NCBI GenBank assembly: GCA_009602735.1
Contig: WELA01004839.1
Location: 251,099 to 315,098 of the forward strand
Reading direction: 5' to 3'
DNA length: 64,000 nt
DNA from: Mesotaenium endlicherianum
Taxonomy: Eukaryota; Streptophyta; Zygnematophyceae; Zygnematales; Mesotaeniaceae
The notes beneath the pieces were generated by a model, which saw nothing but the letters and a program-made list of their open reading frames with translations, had not been told where the DNA came from and made no database searches. Below are positions 21,974-33,739 of this stretch, piece by piece. A program made the translations under genes and the position numbers. How positions within the stretch are numbered: the stretch's first letter is position 1; each line of letters opens with the position of its first letter.

Positions 21974-24179
21974 TATATGTGTGTGTTTTATGCGCATGCA
22001 TGTGTACATACCTATGCACATTCGTGTTTGTATATCTTTGTGTGTGTGAGTGTGAATGTGCCTACCTGACCTGCCTGCTACTGACCTGCCTGCTACCTTG
22101 CTCATTAGGTGCATACTTGCCTGTATCTTGCATACCATGTAATTATTGTTCTTGATATCATTGTGCCCATTTTTGTATTGCTCATAGTAACTCCCTAAAC
22201 CACGATGCGTTCATCAGGGCAAAGAAGAATGACTTAGATATTGTTCAGGCGAAGTCTGAATTCTGCGTTGAATTCAGTAAGGTCATGGGAAGGGCTCTTG
22301 TTCCTGGTGACGAGGCGCTCATGTTTCGTTGGATTAAAGAAGTCCAACAAGCAGCCGAGTTGCAACTCCAAGCAAAACCGGCGGGAGAGGTTGAAGCTCG
22401 GTACTTTGCACTACGCACGAAGGTTCTGGCTGCCCGATATATGAACCCTTTTGTGAATTCTGAGGAATTTACAGATTTCTTATTAGGGTCGGAGACTATG
22501 CAGGTAGGCTATCTTTCACCTCGTCATACTTGTTGTGCTTGAAGATAAATATGTAGGTGCGTGTTGTCTGTGCATTATGCAAAATGCGTGCTAAAATATA
22601 TAGCTTTTAATTTTGTTTGTTATGCAATCACATTTGGCACGCAGTATTCATTTTTCCTCATGCCTGCTGGGTTGCCCTTCATGCATTAACTACAAACAGA
22701 TGCACTGCTCTTGCTTGTGGGCCGTCAAACGCAGGGCTTGCACAACAACATTGAAGGCCTAGTATTAGAGCGAGAAGCTGATGAAGGTAATCTAGCTCAA
22801 ATGGAGGCGGCTCTTCTTGGAAGTTGTGAAGAAGATGGATTGAGGTCAAGGGAGGATCTTCTGAAGGAATCCAGAAAGAAGCTAGCGATGGACGTCACTT
22901 TTAACCTAGAGAGGGAGATGGAGGGCTGGTTGTATGCGTCTTCAAAGGCTAAGCTTCAGGTATGCTCATCGTGCGTGAGCTTGTGCTCATACTTACATAT
23001 GTGAGTATGTATGTTCGCAAGTTTCTGCGTGTGCGTGTGCGTGTGTATGTGAGGTATCATTTACGGTGCATTGTGGGTTGCATCAAGTGCGTGCGTATGC
23101 GTGTGTGTGTGCGTGTAGGGGGTATCATTTAGATTGCATTGTGGGTTGCATTGTGTGAGCGGGTCCAAATTTTGGGTTTTGGTATGTATTGTGTGCGTGC
23201 GTGTTTGTGTGTGTTTGTGTATGTTTGTGCTTTTGCGCATGCGCGTGCCTGTGTTGTGTGAACATGCGTGTGCATGTGTGCAAGTGTGTAATGTGTGCGT
23301 GTGTATGTGTGCCTGTGTACATGCGTCTCTGTGTGTGTGCGTATGCGAGAGCATTATTTTATGTGTGTCTTGGCTGAATTGCGTGTGTACGTGTGTGTGT
23401 GCATGCGTGATGTGTGTGCTGGTGTGCGTGTGTGTGTGTGTGTGCCCGTGTGTGCGTGTGTGCATGTGCTTTTGTACGTGTGTCTAAGTACATGTATGTG
23501 CGTTTATGAGAGCATGTGGGTCTTTTTTGGGCTTCAACCACTCACACCAAATAGCTGAAACTTATTATGGGCCTCATTTTTTGCTTGCTTACAGGTGTCA
23601 CGGGACGGCGATGGTGCTCAAGCGCGCACGACGTTGCGTAAGAAGCAAGTGGAGTGTAAGACCAAGCTGAACTCAGTAGCGATGCGATATAACCAATTGT
23701 TCAAGTTGGCTGTTGAGGGTGGACCTACGATATGTGTTGACGTTGAGAGCTTGCTGAGGGAGGAGATGCCCCCGTGGCAATTTGCGAGGCCACTATTGGT
23801 TAGAGGTCTTACATTGAAGCAGAAGTTGCAAGCTTGTGACAAATATCAAAAATGGCAACGCATGAAGGAAGAGAAGGAACTCTTATTGAAGGAGAGGGGC
23901 AATCTTCTTAAGTACTACACAGACTTGCAGTGTCATATTCACACCCTTATTGAAAGCTTGTTGAAGAAGCTTGAGGCTCATAGGCTAGACAACAATAGTG
24001 TCTATCCGTTCTTGCAAGGTACGCAGAAGTATCGCCTTGCTGAAGACGACGAGGTCGGCTGCTCTACATATGTACGAGGCCAAGTAAGTCTGTTACGTAA
24101 AGCATTGGTAGATGCAAAGCAACAATTTCGTTTAGGCTTGCAGTTATTCAAAGGTTATGGGGACCTCAGTCAAGAATGA
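15889..24179 (+). CDS. KDZ-superfamily transposase, 8 exons, ~1,016 aa
   Basis: Exons 15889-16767, 16926-17141, 19701-19864, 20126-20709, 20844-20925, 22188-22503, 22735-22959 and 23595-24179 have GT-AG borders and join in phase without a stop. ATG 15889 ([10 protein letters not shown]) is the first ATG in frame. Residues ~180-275 form a B-box-like CxC zinc cluster (CLGC-type pairs, [15 protein letters not shown]). Next comes the region ending DCPSCKDS...DGNKKLYR, as in KDZ proteins just before the catalytic core. Core landmarks are [10 protein letters not shown] (~466), CCCRHQF (~492), SGERYGYAL (~508), ..[10 protein letters not shown] and [11 protein letters not shown] (~589; a candidate for the last acid). 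A long helical C-terminus follows. KDZ transposases move cut-and-paste elements in fungi, algae and animals. Introns 2, 5 and 7 are filled with TG-rich satellite. Confidence 0.9.
17142..19700 (+). repeat. TG-rich complex satellite filling transposase intron 2
   Basis: The array is dominated by TGTGTGCG-type runs but has a higher-order structure. A ~345-bp unit recurs at about 17660-17790 and 18010-18130 (GTTTGTTGG.TT.AGGCAGC.CTT, GCTTAGGGT.CAAGGACCT). From 18.7 kb another motif recurs, GGCTTGCCAAT...TTTTGTAT...GGTTTAA, at about 18730 and 19410. Long Cys/Val or Thr/His reading frames here are repeat artefacts. Confidence 0.85.
20926..22187 (+). repeat. TG-rich complex satellite in transposase intron 5
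   Basis: Same family as in intron 2: TG/CG runs punctuated by GTACATATCTTTGCACATG, GCGAGCTT.TTTT, GTGGCTGGC.T.CTAAT and TTTAGG..TTAAGG motifs at about 20990-21070, 21290-21440 and 21640-21730. A copy of the preceding exon edge (AGGTGCATACTTGCC.GTATCTT) recurs at 22109, just before the next exon, so the intron seems to have grown by duplication. Confidence 0.8.
22960..23594 (+). repeat. TG-rich satellite in transposase intron 7
   Basis: TGTGCGTG-type repeats occupy about 23020-23510, including a doubled segment GTATCATTTA..GTGCATTGTGGGTTGCAT at 23054 and 23127. No coding signal. Confidence 0.75.
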
Positions 24180-24529
24180 GATCTTTCATTAACGAAGTTC
24201 ATTTGTGGTTTTTATATCTTCCAAATAATACATTGTGCATGTTCAAAGATGTATTCTAAATGTATATTATAGATAGGAAAAAGACGAAGTGCGATGTGTA
24301 ATGAATTGGGCCACATTATACATTTCACTGCAAATTATGATACATTTGATGCCCTTTTCACATCTACTTATTTATGGTCTGTGTATTCACCAATGTACGC
24401 ACTATTTGTCATCATATATTGCTATGAAGTACATTCTTGAGTTTGTGTCGACTACTCCCTACCTGTCTTTGTCATGCTGACCTTATCACCAGCCTTTTGA
24501 CTAAGTCATTATAATATTCATTGATGCAA

Positions 24530-26110
24530 CTGAAGTCATCGGCAAAGGTCACCTACCAGTCATCTATCTCCTTCTATGACATGTATCACCACGACCACTG
24601 CTGTTTCATACATTTAATATAACTTAGGTCCCAATCGTTGGTATCCTTTTCTTCACCATGACCATGTCAACCTTTAAGTGTGTGAAGATGAACCCATTAG
24701 TGCGTCGAGATGAACCTTGAAGTGTGTGAAAATGAAACATTTGACAATTTGTGTTCAAATTGCCTGATTTCAAAAGAAGGTGATATTAGAAAGAATAGTA
24801 GGAGTATTAGTATGCAATAAGAATAGTAGGAGTATTAGTATGCTACAAATTGCGCGTCGTCTGTTCTTGTCTAGTCCTTTCCTACATGCTGCTACGCTTA
24901 TCTGTACTAACTAAAAACAATACAAAAGGCCAAGACAAATATATTCCAACTCCTAAACAACACTCGTGGATTGGCAACTGCACTCTTGCTGTATTGAGGT
25001 TGTTTGTCGAATCGCCGCCGCTGGTTACTGCCAATGGACATACCATATTGCAATACTAACAACAGCAACCACACTATTGTGCATGGCTAAAAAACTATCG
25101 CCACCAACTTCGTTGCCTGCCTCGTGCACCTCCCAGTGGAGTGGAGGTTTAGAGGGGTGGGTGGGTGGGTCTGTGTAGCAGCTACCTTCCTGCTGCAATG
25201 AGGCTTCTTTTCAAAGAAGGGCCTTTTGAGGGTTTTGTTTGTCAATGAGACACAACACGTGTGAAAATCGACCAAAATTTGAACCCTTGTCAAACTTTTG
25301 TTTGCGACATTAAATGTCGCAAACCTTCAACTTTACCGCTGCACACTATTGCTGGCACCAACTTCGTTGCCCGCCTCGTGCCTCTCCCAGTGGATTGGGG
25401 GGTTAGAGGGGTGGGTGGGTGGGGATGTGTAGCCACTACCGTCTTGTTGCAATGAGGCTTCTTTGCAACGAGAAGCCTTATGAGGGTTTCGTTTGTCGAT
25501 GAGACACAACACGTGTGAAATCGATCAAATTTGAACACTTGTCAAACTTTGATTTGCGACATTTCATGTTGCAAACATTCTATTTCATAGTTACATTGCG
25601 CTGGTGTTTTCATGTTATTATTCTAAAATGCGTCCCAGTCATCAATTTCCTTCAATCACATCTATCACCATGACCATGTAATTCTTTAAGAGTGTGAAGA
25701 TGAACTTCTAAGTGCGTTCAGATCATCCTTCAAGTGTGTCATAGTAAAATATTTCACCGTTACATCGCATTGTTGCTTTCAAACATTTGATGCAGAAGAG
25801 GTCCCGGTCGTCGATTTCCTTGTTTGACATCTATCACTATGACTATGTCAACCTTTAAGTGTGTGAAGATGAACCTTTAAGTGTGCCGAGATAATCCATC
25901 AAGTGTGTAAGAATTAAACATTCCTCGATACATTGCACTGCGACTTTCATAAATACGATTCAAAATAGGTCCCAGTCGTCCGTTTCCTTGAATGACATCT
26001 ATCACCATGACCATGTGAACCTTTAAGGGTGTAAATGGTAACCTTTAAGTGTGTGAAGACGGATCTTCAAGTATGCGAGGATTGTTCATTTCACCATGCA
26101 CCTTGCATGC
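24530..26110. repeat. Non-coding tandem repeats: CTTTAAGTGTG family and a ~240-bp duplication
   Basis: A ~166-bp unit with ATCACCATGACCATGTCAAC and CTTTAAGTGTGTGAAGATGAA recurs at about 24655, 25668, 25836 and 26002. Between them, 25102-25335 and 25345-25575 are a direct duplication (CACCAACTTCGTTGCC...GACACAACACGTGTGAAA...GCGACATT). The CACTTAAAGGT core reappears inverted at 34566-34610. The stretch 24180-24530 just after the transposase stop shows nothing else. Confidence 0.75.
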
Positions 26111-26255
26111 CCTTCTTACATCGCAATATGAACTGACACCCAAGAATTTTGTTGTGCTTAACGGTTCAGTTTTGTACCCCACTCCTAATCTTGCAAGTTA
26201 CTCCCCATATGGAAAGTAAGGTTGCAAATCATGGGCGCATAACTGTCGCAAAAAA

Positions 26256-28140
26256 ATGGGGAGTATGTCCACCCACTACATCTTTCAACCCTTCAATTTA
26301 CAACCCTGGATAGCTAGAAGAGCGCAAGTTGCGCTCCGTCTTGTTGACTTGCCCCCAACCCCCCCTCTAATGTTTTGCTCTTTTGACTATCCTTGCCAAA
26401 GGGATCAGGATTGTAAATGGGGCTAATGGTTCCATGTCTTTATATAAGAAATGGAGAGTATGACCACCCATTACATCCCTTATCGCTTTATATAACAAAC
26501 CTCCATAGCTACAAGAGCGCTAGTTGCGCACCATCTCGTCGACTTGCCCCTAACTCCCCCTCTAATGACTTGTATCACTCTTTTGAGTATTGTAATGAAT
26601 CAGTATATGGTTTGAGATAATATGCTAAATAATTAAGTTATGTCTGCTGAACTTTACTTAGTATTACGTCTGTTGGACTTTTAGTGATTTCGGTATAATT
26701 ACTCAGCCGATGGCAGAAGGCTGAAGTCAACTTAGGTCAGCTTGCTAACACATTCTTTGACAGTCTGACTGCCGTACTCGGTAGCAGTGAATTGCCTACA
26801 CATGCATCTAAGTGTGACATGCTAGATGAATGGCCAAGTGGATGGCGATTCGGGATGATGAAAGATGGCTGTGGATTTGGTTAGCCGAGGTCCTACCGAC
26901 GTGGTTAACTCCCGAGTAGGCGGTGCCATCGCATTTGCCGTTGAATAGTAAACTCATTCCATATATATAGGTTAGACGTGCTCTCAAGTTTGGCATTCGA
27001 AAACGAGGCCAACTCTCTTGTTGTCCTTACTGAGAGAACTAAATCCAAGGCGAGAAGTCATTGATACGAATTGTCTTCTAACCTTGCTTATGTATGAGTT
27101 TACTGATTGCATGACCGACGCCAGTTTACTTGCATTTGACTTATGAGTCTTGTAATGCTAGTTGTTGAGTCTTTTGTTGATTACTAGGTAATCAAAAAAC
27201 ACCATAAAGATAACTTGTTAATATGAAGATATTTGTTTATTGTTAATCATCTATTGGTAAGTCGATTCATTTTAGTAGGGAGTATGCCCAGGCATTAAGT
27301 CCCTTATTCATTGAAATTACAACCCTCCATAGCTCATTCACCAAGTTGCGCTCCATCTCGTCCATTTGCGCCTACGACACACTCTAATGACTTGCTCTTG
27401 AACAAATTGACTCTACTTGTGGAAGCCTTGTAGTTGTGGCGAGTGAATGCATGTCTCTTTATGGGAATTGGGGAGTGCTTTACCATCTTAACTTCTTCAT
27501 CCATTGATATTACTACCCTCCAAACCATATTCACCCAGTTGCGCTCCATCTCGTCAATTTGCTTCTATGGCACACTCTAATAACTTGCTCTTGCAATTTT
27601 GCTGTCCTTGGCAAAGCCCTTTGACTTTGGTGAGCGATTCCATCTCTTTACAAGGGTAGTATGGATTTTTTCCACCCATGAACTCCTACATCCATAAAAT
27701 TTTTCAACATTTCATAGGTTGTGTAGGTCCACTCTTGAAATGAATTGACATACTTATAAGCAATAAACAATCAATAAAAGATCTTTATATGAGCAAGTAA
27801 ACTTCATGGTAGTTTCTGGTTCACTTATTATATAGCAAAACACCACACAACTAGCAGTAAGCAACACTCACAAGTCAAATGCAAGTAACGTGCATCAATC
27901 ACAGAATATAGAAACTCATATATAAACAAGGTCAGTAAGTAGTTTGTATAACGACTTACAGCCTTGGATTCATATGTTCTCTCAATAATCTGTAAAGAGA
28001 GTTGGCCTCGTTTCCGAAGGCCAAACTCGAGAGCAATACCTACCATATGTACATGAGTTTACTGTTCAACGTCAAGTGTGACGGTACCGCCTCCCCAGGT
28101 GTCAACCTCGTCAGTAGGACCTAAAAAATCACTGAACATA
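26256..28140. repeat. ~190-bp satellite units and a foldback (inverted) structure
   Basis: GGGAGTATG.CCACCCA.TACAT...ACAACCCTCCATAGCT...CAAGTTGCGCTCC units start near 26264, 26455, 27279, 27470 and 27659, spaced ~190 bp. Arms at about 26888-27180 and 27828-28125 are inverted copies of each other at roughly 70-75% identity by eye (AGGTCCTAC.GACG.GGTT; AAACGAGGCCAACTCTC; ACTTGCATTTGACTT). Together they form an imperfect hairpin with a ~650-bp loop. No protein is encoded; 28141-28397 holds nothing I recognise. Confidence 0.7.
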
Positions 28141-28397
28141 GTGCCAAGCCTTTGCAAAGCTCGAATAGTCCAAAGAATGTAACAAGTCGTTAGAGGGAAA
28201 TTTAGAGACAAGTCGACAAGATGATGTGAACTCACCCTCTTCAAGCTATGGAGGATTGTATATCAAAGAATGAGAGAGTTAGAGGCTTAAAATATTTCCT
28301 AATACCCATATAAAGACATCCAATCACTGTCCGAATTTACTGGCCTTTGAGAAAGATTGTGAAAAGACTCTGACAACTTGCGTGTGAATAAGTTCAA

Positions 28398-29519
28398 GTG
28401 GCGTGCGATCAAAGTACCTCAAGTTACCTTTTTGTTTGTATCGCTACAATGGTATCGGAGCGCAAACGTATGCGACCGTGTCTACGAGAACAATGCAAAA
28501 GTCAAGATAAGTCAGTCCCTCCTTTTCTACTGCATTGTAAGATTGCAAGTAGTAAGGTTAGGGCTTTTGTTGACGGAGGAGCGTCTCATACTTTTATTAA
28601 TAATGACTTAGTTAAGCGGCTAAGGCTGCCTACTGTCACCTAAGAAAATAGAAAAATATTCCTTGGAGATGTCTCAAGTATTACGGGAGGAATTATAACT
28701 AAGCCTCTTGAGGTCCAATCAGGTCTTGGCACTGCAGTTCTTACTGAAATGCCTACATTTGAGGTACTCAACACTGGCTTTCACAATCTCGTGCTAGCAT
28801 ATCCTGGCAAAACAGGCATAAAGCTCAAGTGTGTTGGAGCAGAGGTACAGTTAAAGTGAGAGAGACCAGTGATGGGCAGACTAACTTGGCACCCACCAGT
28901 GTCTCTCCTCTTGTCGTGTATGGATGGCAAATGAAGGAGAAAGGGAGGATTCCAGGAGGATGCAAATTGCTGAATGTAGTGGAGTTCGTCGAAAGCTGGA
29001 ACCACAAGGAAGACAGAATCTTATGTCTGCTGCTAAAAGAGGTACCTCCCCAACCTGAAGAAGTGCTTGAGAAGAAGGTAAGCCCTCCATAGCATCCCAC
29101 TGTTGCAAAAAATGGTTACTCAATATGCTCATGTTTAAAATATGTCTCCGGGCCTCCACCTAAGAGGGAGGTAGATCAGAAGATTGAGCTTCTGCTTAAT
29201 AGTCAGCCACATAATGCACTTATGAATTGTCTTACCTGGAGAGTGAAGAACTAAAAACAAAGAACTTGAGGAGAATGGGTATAATTTCCCTAGTAAATGC
29301 CGTCATAGCGCACCCATTCTATTTGTTAAGGAAAAAGTTAGCAGAATGCGAATATGTGTAGATTACAAAGCACTTAACACGATCACTGTCAAGAACAAGT
29401 ATGCCTGACCAAGAATTGAGGACTTGCTTGATACCCTGATTGGTGCTAAAGTGTTGAGCAAAATTGATCTTAAGGGTGGATATCACCAAATCAAAATTGT
29501 TGAGGGGGATGAACAATAG
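28398..29519 (+). pseudogene. Ty3/gypsy protease and reverse transcriptase remnant (plus strand)
   Basis: The first open piece has a retropepsin motif (RAFVDGGASHTFINNDLV). After broken frames a reverse transcriptase start is readable: [29 protein letters not shown], stop, PRIEDLLDTLIGAKVLSKID, LKGGYHQIKI. It ends at a stop just where the palm domain should continue, exactly at the junction with the opposite-strand RT. Multiple stops and shifts make it a relic. Its protease is of a different subtype from that at 12.0 kb. Confidence 0.8.
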
Positions 29520-30438
29520 TAGTTGGCAATCCCAAGGAAGGCCCTTAGTTGCGAGATATCGGTAGGCGGCGGGATGCCTGTGATGGCTGAGACTTTGGCC
29601 AGCTGCGGTGCCAAGCCACTGGAGGAGAGGAGATGCCCGAGGTACTCCACCTCTCAGGTCCCAAAGGTGCACTTCCCAGGATGGCACTTGAGCCCAACGG
29701 CCTCCAAGCGGTCCAGGACGGCGGTGATATGTGCCACGTGCTCCTCGAACGTCTCACTAAAGACGAGCACGTCATCAATGTAGCACCGGGCAAAGGATAG
29801 CCCAGCCACCTCCTTATTCATGACCCGGTAGAAGGTAGCTGGGGCGTTCTTCAGTCCAAAGGGCATCACCCTCCACGCGTAGAGGCGCTGTGCCCCCCAG
29901 ATTATCGTCTTGTGCTGGTCCTCCTTCGCAATAGGTATCTGGTCGAAGCCTTGCCTCAAGTCCAGAACAGATAACCATGTGCACGTGCCAATGTCATCGA
30001 AGATCTTGTCAGAGGTAGGCATAGGAAATTTGTCCTGCTCAGTGACCTCGTTCAGCTTACGATAGTCACTGCACATCCTCTTCTCAGACCAATTGCCTGA
30101 GGCATCCTTCATTGCCGGCATGACCGTGAGGACCGCGTAGGTAGAGGAGGACTCCCAAATAAGCTGGTTGTCCTCCAACTTGCCTGTCTGCGTGCTGATC
30201 AAGCCGTCCTCGAAGTGACTGTAGCGGTATCGCTATTGGAAGATGGCCACGTCAACGTGAGGCGGAGCCTCATGGGGTCGCCAATGTAGCGTCCCAAGTC
30301 ATGCATGCCGCTAACAAAGCAAGCACTACGTCGGGCATCGAGCATCTTTGTCAACTGCGCTGCCTGCTCCATGGTAAGGGTCCCCCCCAGCTTCCATGTG
30401 GGGGCTACTGGGGGTGGTGCCTGCTCTGCACCTGTCAC
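29520..30438 (-). pseudogene. Ty3/gypsy reverse transcriptase fragment of the central element
   Basis: The minus-strand frame shows MCSDYRKLNEVTEQDKFPMP, LDLRQGFDQIPIAKED, VMPFGLKNAPATF and the active-site box CYIDDVLVFS. After an in-frame TGA it continues EVEYLGHLLSSSGLAP, then the start of the connection region (LRAFLGIANYY). There it is cut at ~29520 by the inverted fragment. A frame change near 30230 separates it from its upstream part (LDARRSACFVSGMHDLGRY). RNase H and integrase are absent. Confidence 0.88.
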
Positions 30439-30462
30439 CTCTTGTGCTGCTGCTGCAGAGCT

Positions 30463-32040
30463 CTACCCCCCAACTGGCGTTGCTTGTCTGCTGGCAGAGA
30501 GCGGCTGCCCTGCACCTGCCCTTGCTGGCACTTGTCTTGTAGCTGCCAGCTGAGCAGTGGGCTCTGCCTGCTGGCGTGCAGGAGGAAAAAGAAAGGGGGA
30601 GCGGTGCGGATCCCTGGACCGTTGTGCCTCCTCCCTCCGCCGTCCCCCCCCCAGCGGGCCAGAGTCGGTGTCGGATGCTGAAGGCGGCTGGTATGGGCGA
30701 CGAGGAGGTGCCTGCGGGGCGAGCCCTTCTTGCTGGGACCGCCAGCGGGTGCTTGATGGAGGCCGGATGCTGTCGTCCTCGTAGGAGCTGTCATCGGGCT
30801 CGTTGAGGCTGCGGGGCATCTCTGGGTGACGGGCCTCGGCGTAGAGGGGTGTCAAGGCCCGCGTCTGCAAAAGGATACAAGTCAAAACATTGGAATCAAT
30901 GGCCTGACCCAAGAGCCGAATACGGTTGACCTCGGTGATGCCATCCACCTGGGTCAAGTGCGGCGGGAAGCCCATAGCGCGCTCCATCTCCACGGCACGG
31001 GGTCGCTCATATAGGCCGGTGGAGAGGTCGATGACCATGTTGCAGGCCGCGCCGACAAAAGCTGTGCTGTCGTAGCGGCTGACGAACGTTGGCAGGACGC
31101 GCGTGACATAGCAAAGCACCTCGCACTGGGCTTGCGATGGATGGGGCAAAGCTGTAACGCAGTGAGCCAGCCGCTCGGCGTCGAGGATGGAGTCAACGTT
31201 GCGGTCGTGGCGAGGGTGCGCGGCTGCCAGGGCCTCCAGCGTGCCTGACATGGCCAGGTTGGTGAAGTACGCGCAAATGCGGTGGGCGAAAAAAACCAAT
31301 CTGCGCTCCGTCAATAACGGCCTCATGCCCGAGGTAGCAGCTGCACAGCTTGAAGTCGACGCGACATTGGCCCGCTCGTCGTCGCGCACCGCCACATTCT
31401 CCAAGACCCACGCGAGGGAGTGCGGTGGCTGGCACGCCTCAACCAGGTTGAGGACGCGAAGAAGGTGCCAGAAGAGCGCCGTGCGAGGGTTGCTGAGGGC
31501 ACCGTCGCGGCCGGCGATAGAGAACGCCTGGCACTCCCAGCGAGCAATGAAGAGGTCCATGGGGCCGAGGCGAGTCGCGTGCTCGTTGGTAATGTCGCGG
31601 ACGTCCAGGGGCCTGTTGGTCTGCGCGTGGCGGAAGGCGCAAGCGGGGAATAGGTTGGGGAAGCGCTCGTGACAGAGCACTATCTGACGGCGGGCGACCT
31701 GCTGTGCCTCAGGGTCAGGGTTGACGTCGACGTAGCGTTGGACAGGAATGCTAGCTTGCAGTGTAGCCAGCAACCCAATGGCGATGTCGGCAAACAGCTC
31801 TACCAAGACGATGCCGCCAGGCCACTCATCCAGCTGGTCCGTGTAGATCGGTGTCGGCAGTGGGCGCAGGCCCATAACAAGATCGCCTGGCTCTGCTGTC
31901 AACGGGGTACGTACGGGCCACGCTGTACTGGTGAGGGGCCATGCGGAGTGCAACGAGTGCGCGGTCGGCGTAATCGCGATCAGATGCGGAATTGGCCCAG
32001 CCAGCGGCTTGGGGCTGTGCAATGCGCGCGTGGGCCTGAT
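30463..32040 (-). pseudogene. Second, divergent C5 DNA methyltransferase from a Ty3/gypsy element
   Basis: The long open frame after gag has C5-MTase features: motif I-like IVLVELFADIAIGLLATLQ, a motif IV-like ARWECQAFSIAG that keeps the Cys but has Glu where the usual Pro sits, motif VI WVLENV, and a C-terminal RLLGQAIDSNVL resembling motif X. The FADIAIGL form and RLLG.A recall DNMT3-like enzymes (inference). A Pro/Arg-rich tail ends at TAG (30465-30463); the same frame continues beyond it to 30199. No protease domain is visible between gag and MTase, unlike the copy at 10.3-12.2 kb. Activity is doubtful because motifs I and IV depart from consensus. Confidence 0.75.
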
Positions 32041-32044
32041 ACTG

Positions 32045-33427
32045 TCACCACCTGTCCCGAGCGTCCTGCAGGATGGGAGAGGGCACAGGTGTCAAACGGG
32101 ACTGGGCCATGCGCATGTAGGTGAGCTGCCACCTGCGCCTGGCCTCGCAATCCTGCGCATGAGAGGCTGCGTACGCGAGCTGGTCCATCACTGGGCGCTG
32201 TGGTAGGTATGGGTGCGGGTCGTAGTAGGCCTGCTGGCGCTGGTGGAACAAGAGGTCCACCGGGTTGGGGCTGCCGGCGGGCTCCGTGCGGTAAGCGAAC
32301 TGCCGGACGCGCACTGGCTGGCGAGGCGCCAGCTGCACTTGGGCACGGAGCTGCGGGTGGAGCAGCAGCAGGTCGTCAGGACGCCGGTAGTGGCGCACCA
32401 GGTCGTCGGCGGCTGAAGAGCGGCGGCTGGGCCTGGAGTCGCATGCGCGGCTGCTGGTGCGGGCCACATTGGAGGGAGGTGAGCCGTTAGGCCCGTCACC
32501 GGCGAAGTGGCTGTGAGGGAGCGCTGGCCGCCAATTGTAGAGCGCGTGGGTGGCATACGTGGTGGACTGCAGGGCGTCCTCGCGATCATCCACCTCGTAG
32601 TAGTGCGGGTTGGCTGCCCGGTCGCGGCTGTCGCGGTGGGGCGGAGTGGTGGCTCGGTCTTGAGTATCGCGATAGGGCGGCGTGAAAGACCGACCACGTC
32701 TGGGCGGGGGCGTGAGACTTCGCTCGCTCCACGGATTGCGCCTGAGCTGCGACGGGGTGACAGCTCGCAGCTTGCCGCGCAGGCCACGTCCTGCCTCAGG
32801 ACGGATGACTGAGGGCACAACGGGCACGGCGGTCATCGCAGTGCCAGGTGCGCTGACGACCGCGTGAGCGGCACTCGCGCGCGTGCCAAAGCTGGCGGGT
32901 GTAGCAGCGGGGAAGGCGGGGGAGCCGGAGCAGACATCTCGGGCACCTCTGCCGTACAGCCCGTGCGTGAGGTCGCGACAGCTGGCGTTGGTCAAGCAGT
33001 CATGGGGGGCGGGTCGCCACCGTGGGCCTGCCGTACAACGGTAGGCCTTGGCGGACCTGGCAGACTCAGACAGGCTGAACCCTGGCGGGCCGACCAAGGA
33101 AGAGCGGCCAAACCCCGGAGGACCAGCAAGCCTGTCGAAGCCTGAGGGCCCTGTCAGCGTGCTGAAGCCTGGGGGACCAGTGGGCATGCGGCGAACGCGA
33201 GCGACGAGCGTGACAGTCATGGCCTGCGAGGGTGGCTCGGTTGGCTCCTCGTACGACTCCTCCAACGCCATCTCGTACGACTCATCGTCTGTTAGAGGGT
33301 CGTAGGCGGCCTGGCGCATGGCCTCCTCGTCCGAGGCGGTTCCGCGGCTGCCGGTATCGTCCGTGTGCATCGTTGGGCAAGGTGGTTGAGACGCCATCTG
33401 AAGTTGCATGCCCACTCTCACTGGCAC
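32045..33427 (-). pseudogene. Gag-like protein with GPPGF repeats, upstream of the second methyltransferase
   Basis: A ~460-codon frame is rich in Arg, Pro and Ser, with repeated TGPPGF/AGPPGF/VGPPGF near its N-terminus and many RD/RR dipeptides (DRATTPPHRDSRDRAANP). No zinc knuckle is visible. Its place directly before the methyltransferase and RT, in the same direction, is the evidence for Gag; the sequence alone does not prove it. The MTase frame overlaps its end in a different phase. Base composition is clearly more GC-rich than the flanking transposon DNA, consistent with a nested insertion. 33428-33739 has no feature I recognise. Confidence 0.55.
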
Positions 33428-33739
33428 CTCCTGTCATAGGCGGACGTCGAATCGTGCGACAGGCAATGGCGCCCTCACACGCGAAGGCACCTCAAGGACG
33501 GCTGGACGATCCGTGGTGGCAGTGGTTGTGGGATCTCTAAGTGGTGACCCAAACAAACTCGGCATTACCATAACCGCTCGTACACGAGTCTTCTTCACCT
33601 ACCACCCTAACCTGACTAATGACTAAGACCCGTCAACACCCTCCACCCTTTGACCACCCTGACTAGACATCAAAGGAACTCGACAGCAATGAGCATGACA
33701 TAAGAGCGATTCAAGAAGATGAGCGCAACTAACGCTCTT

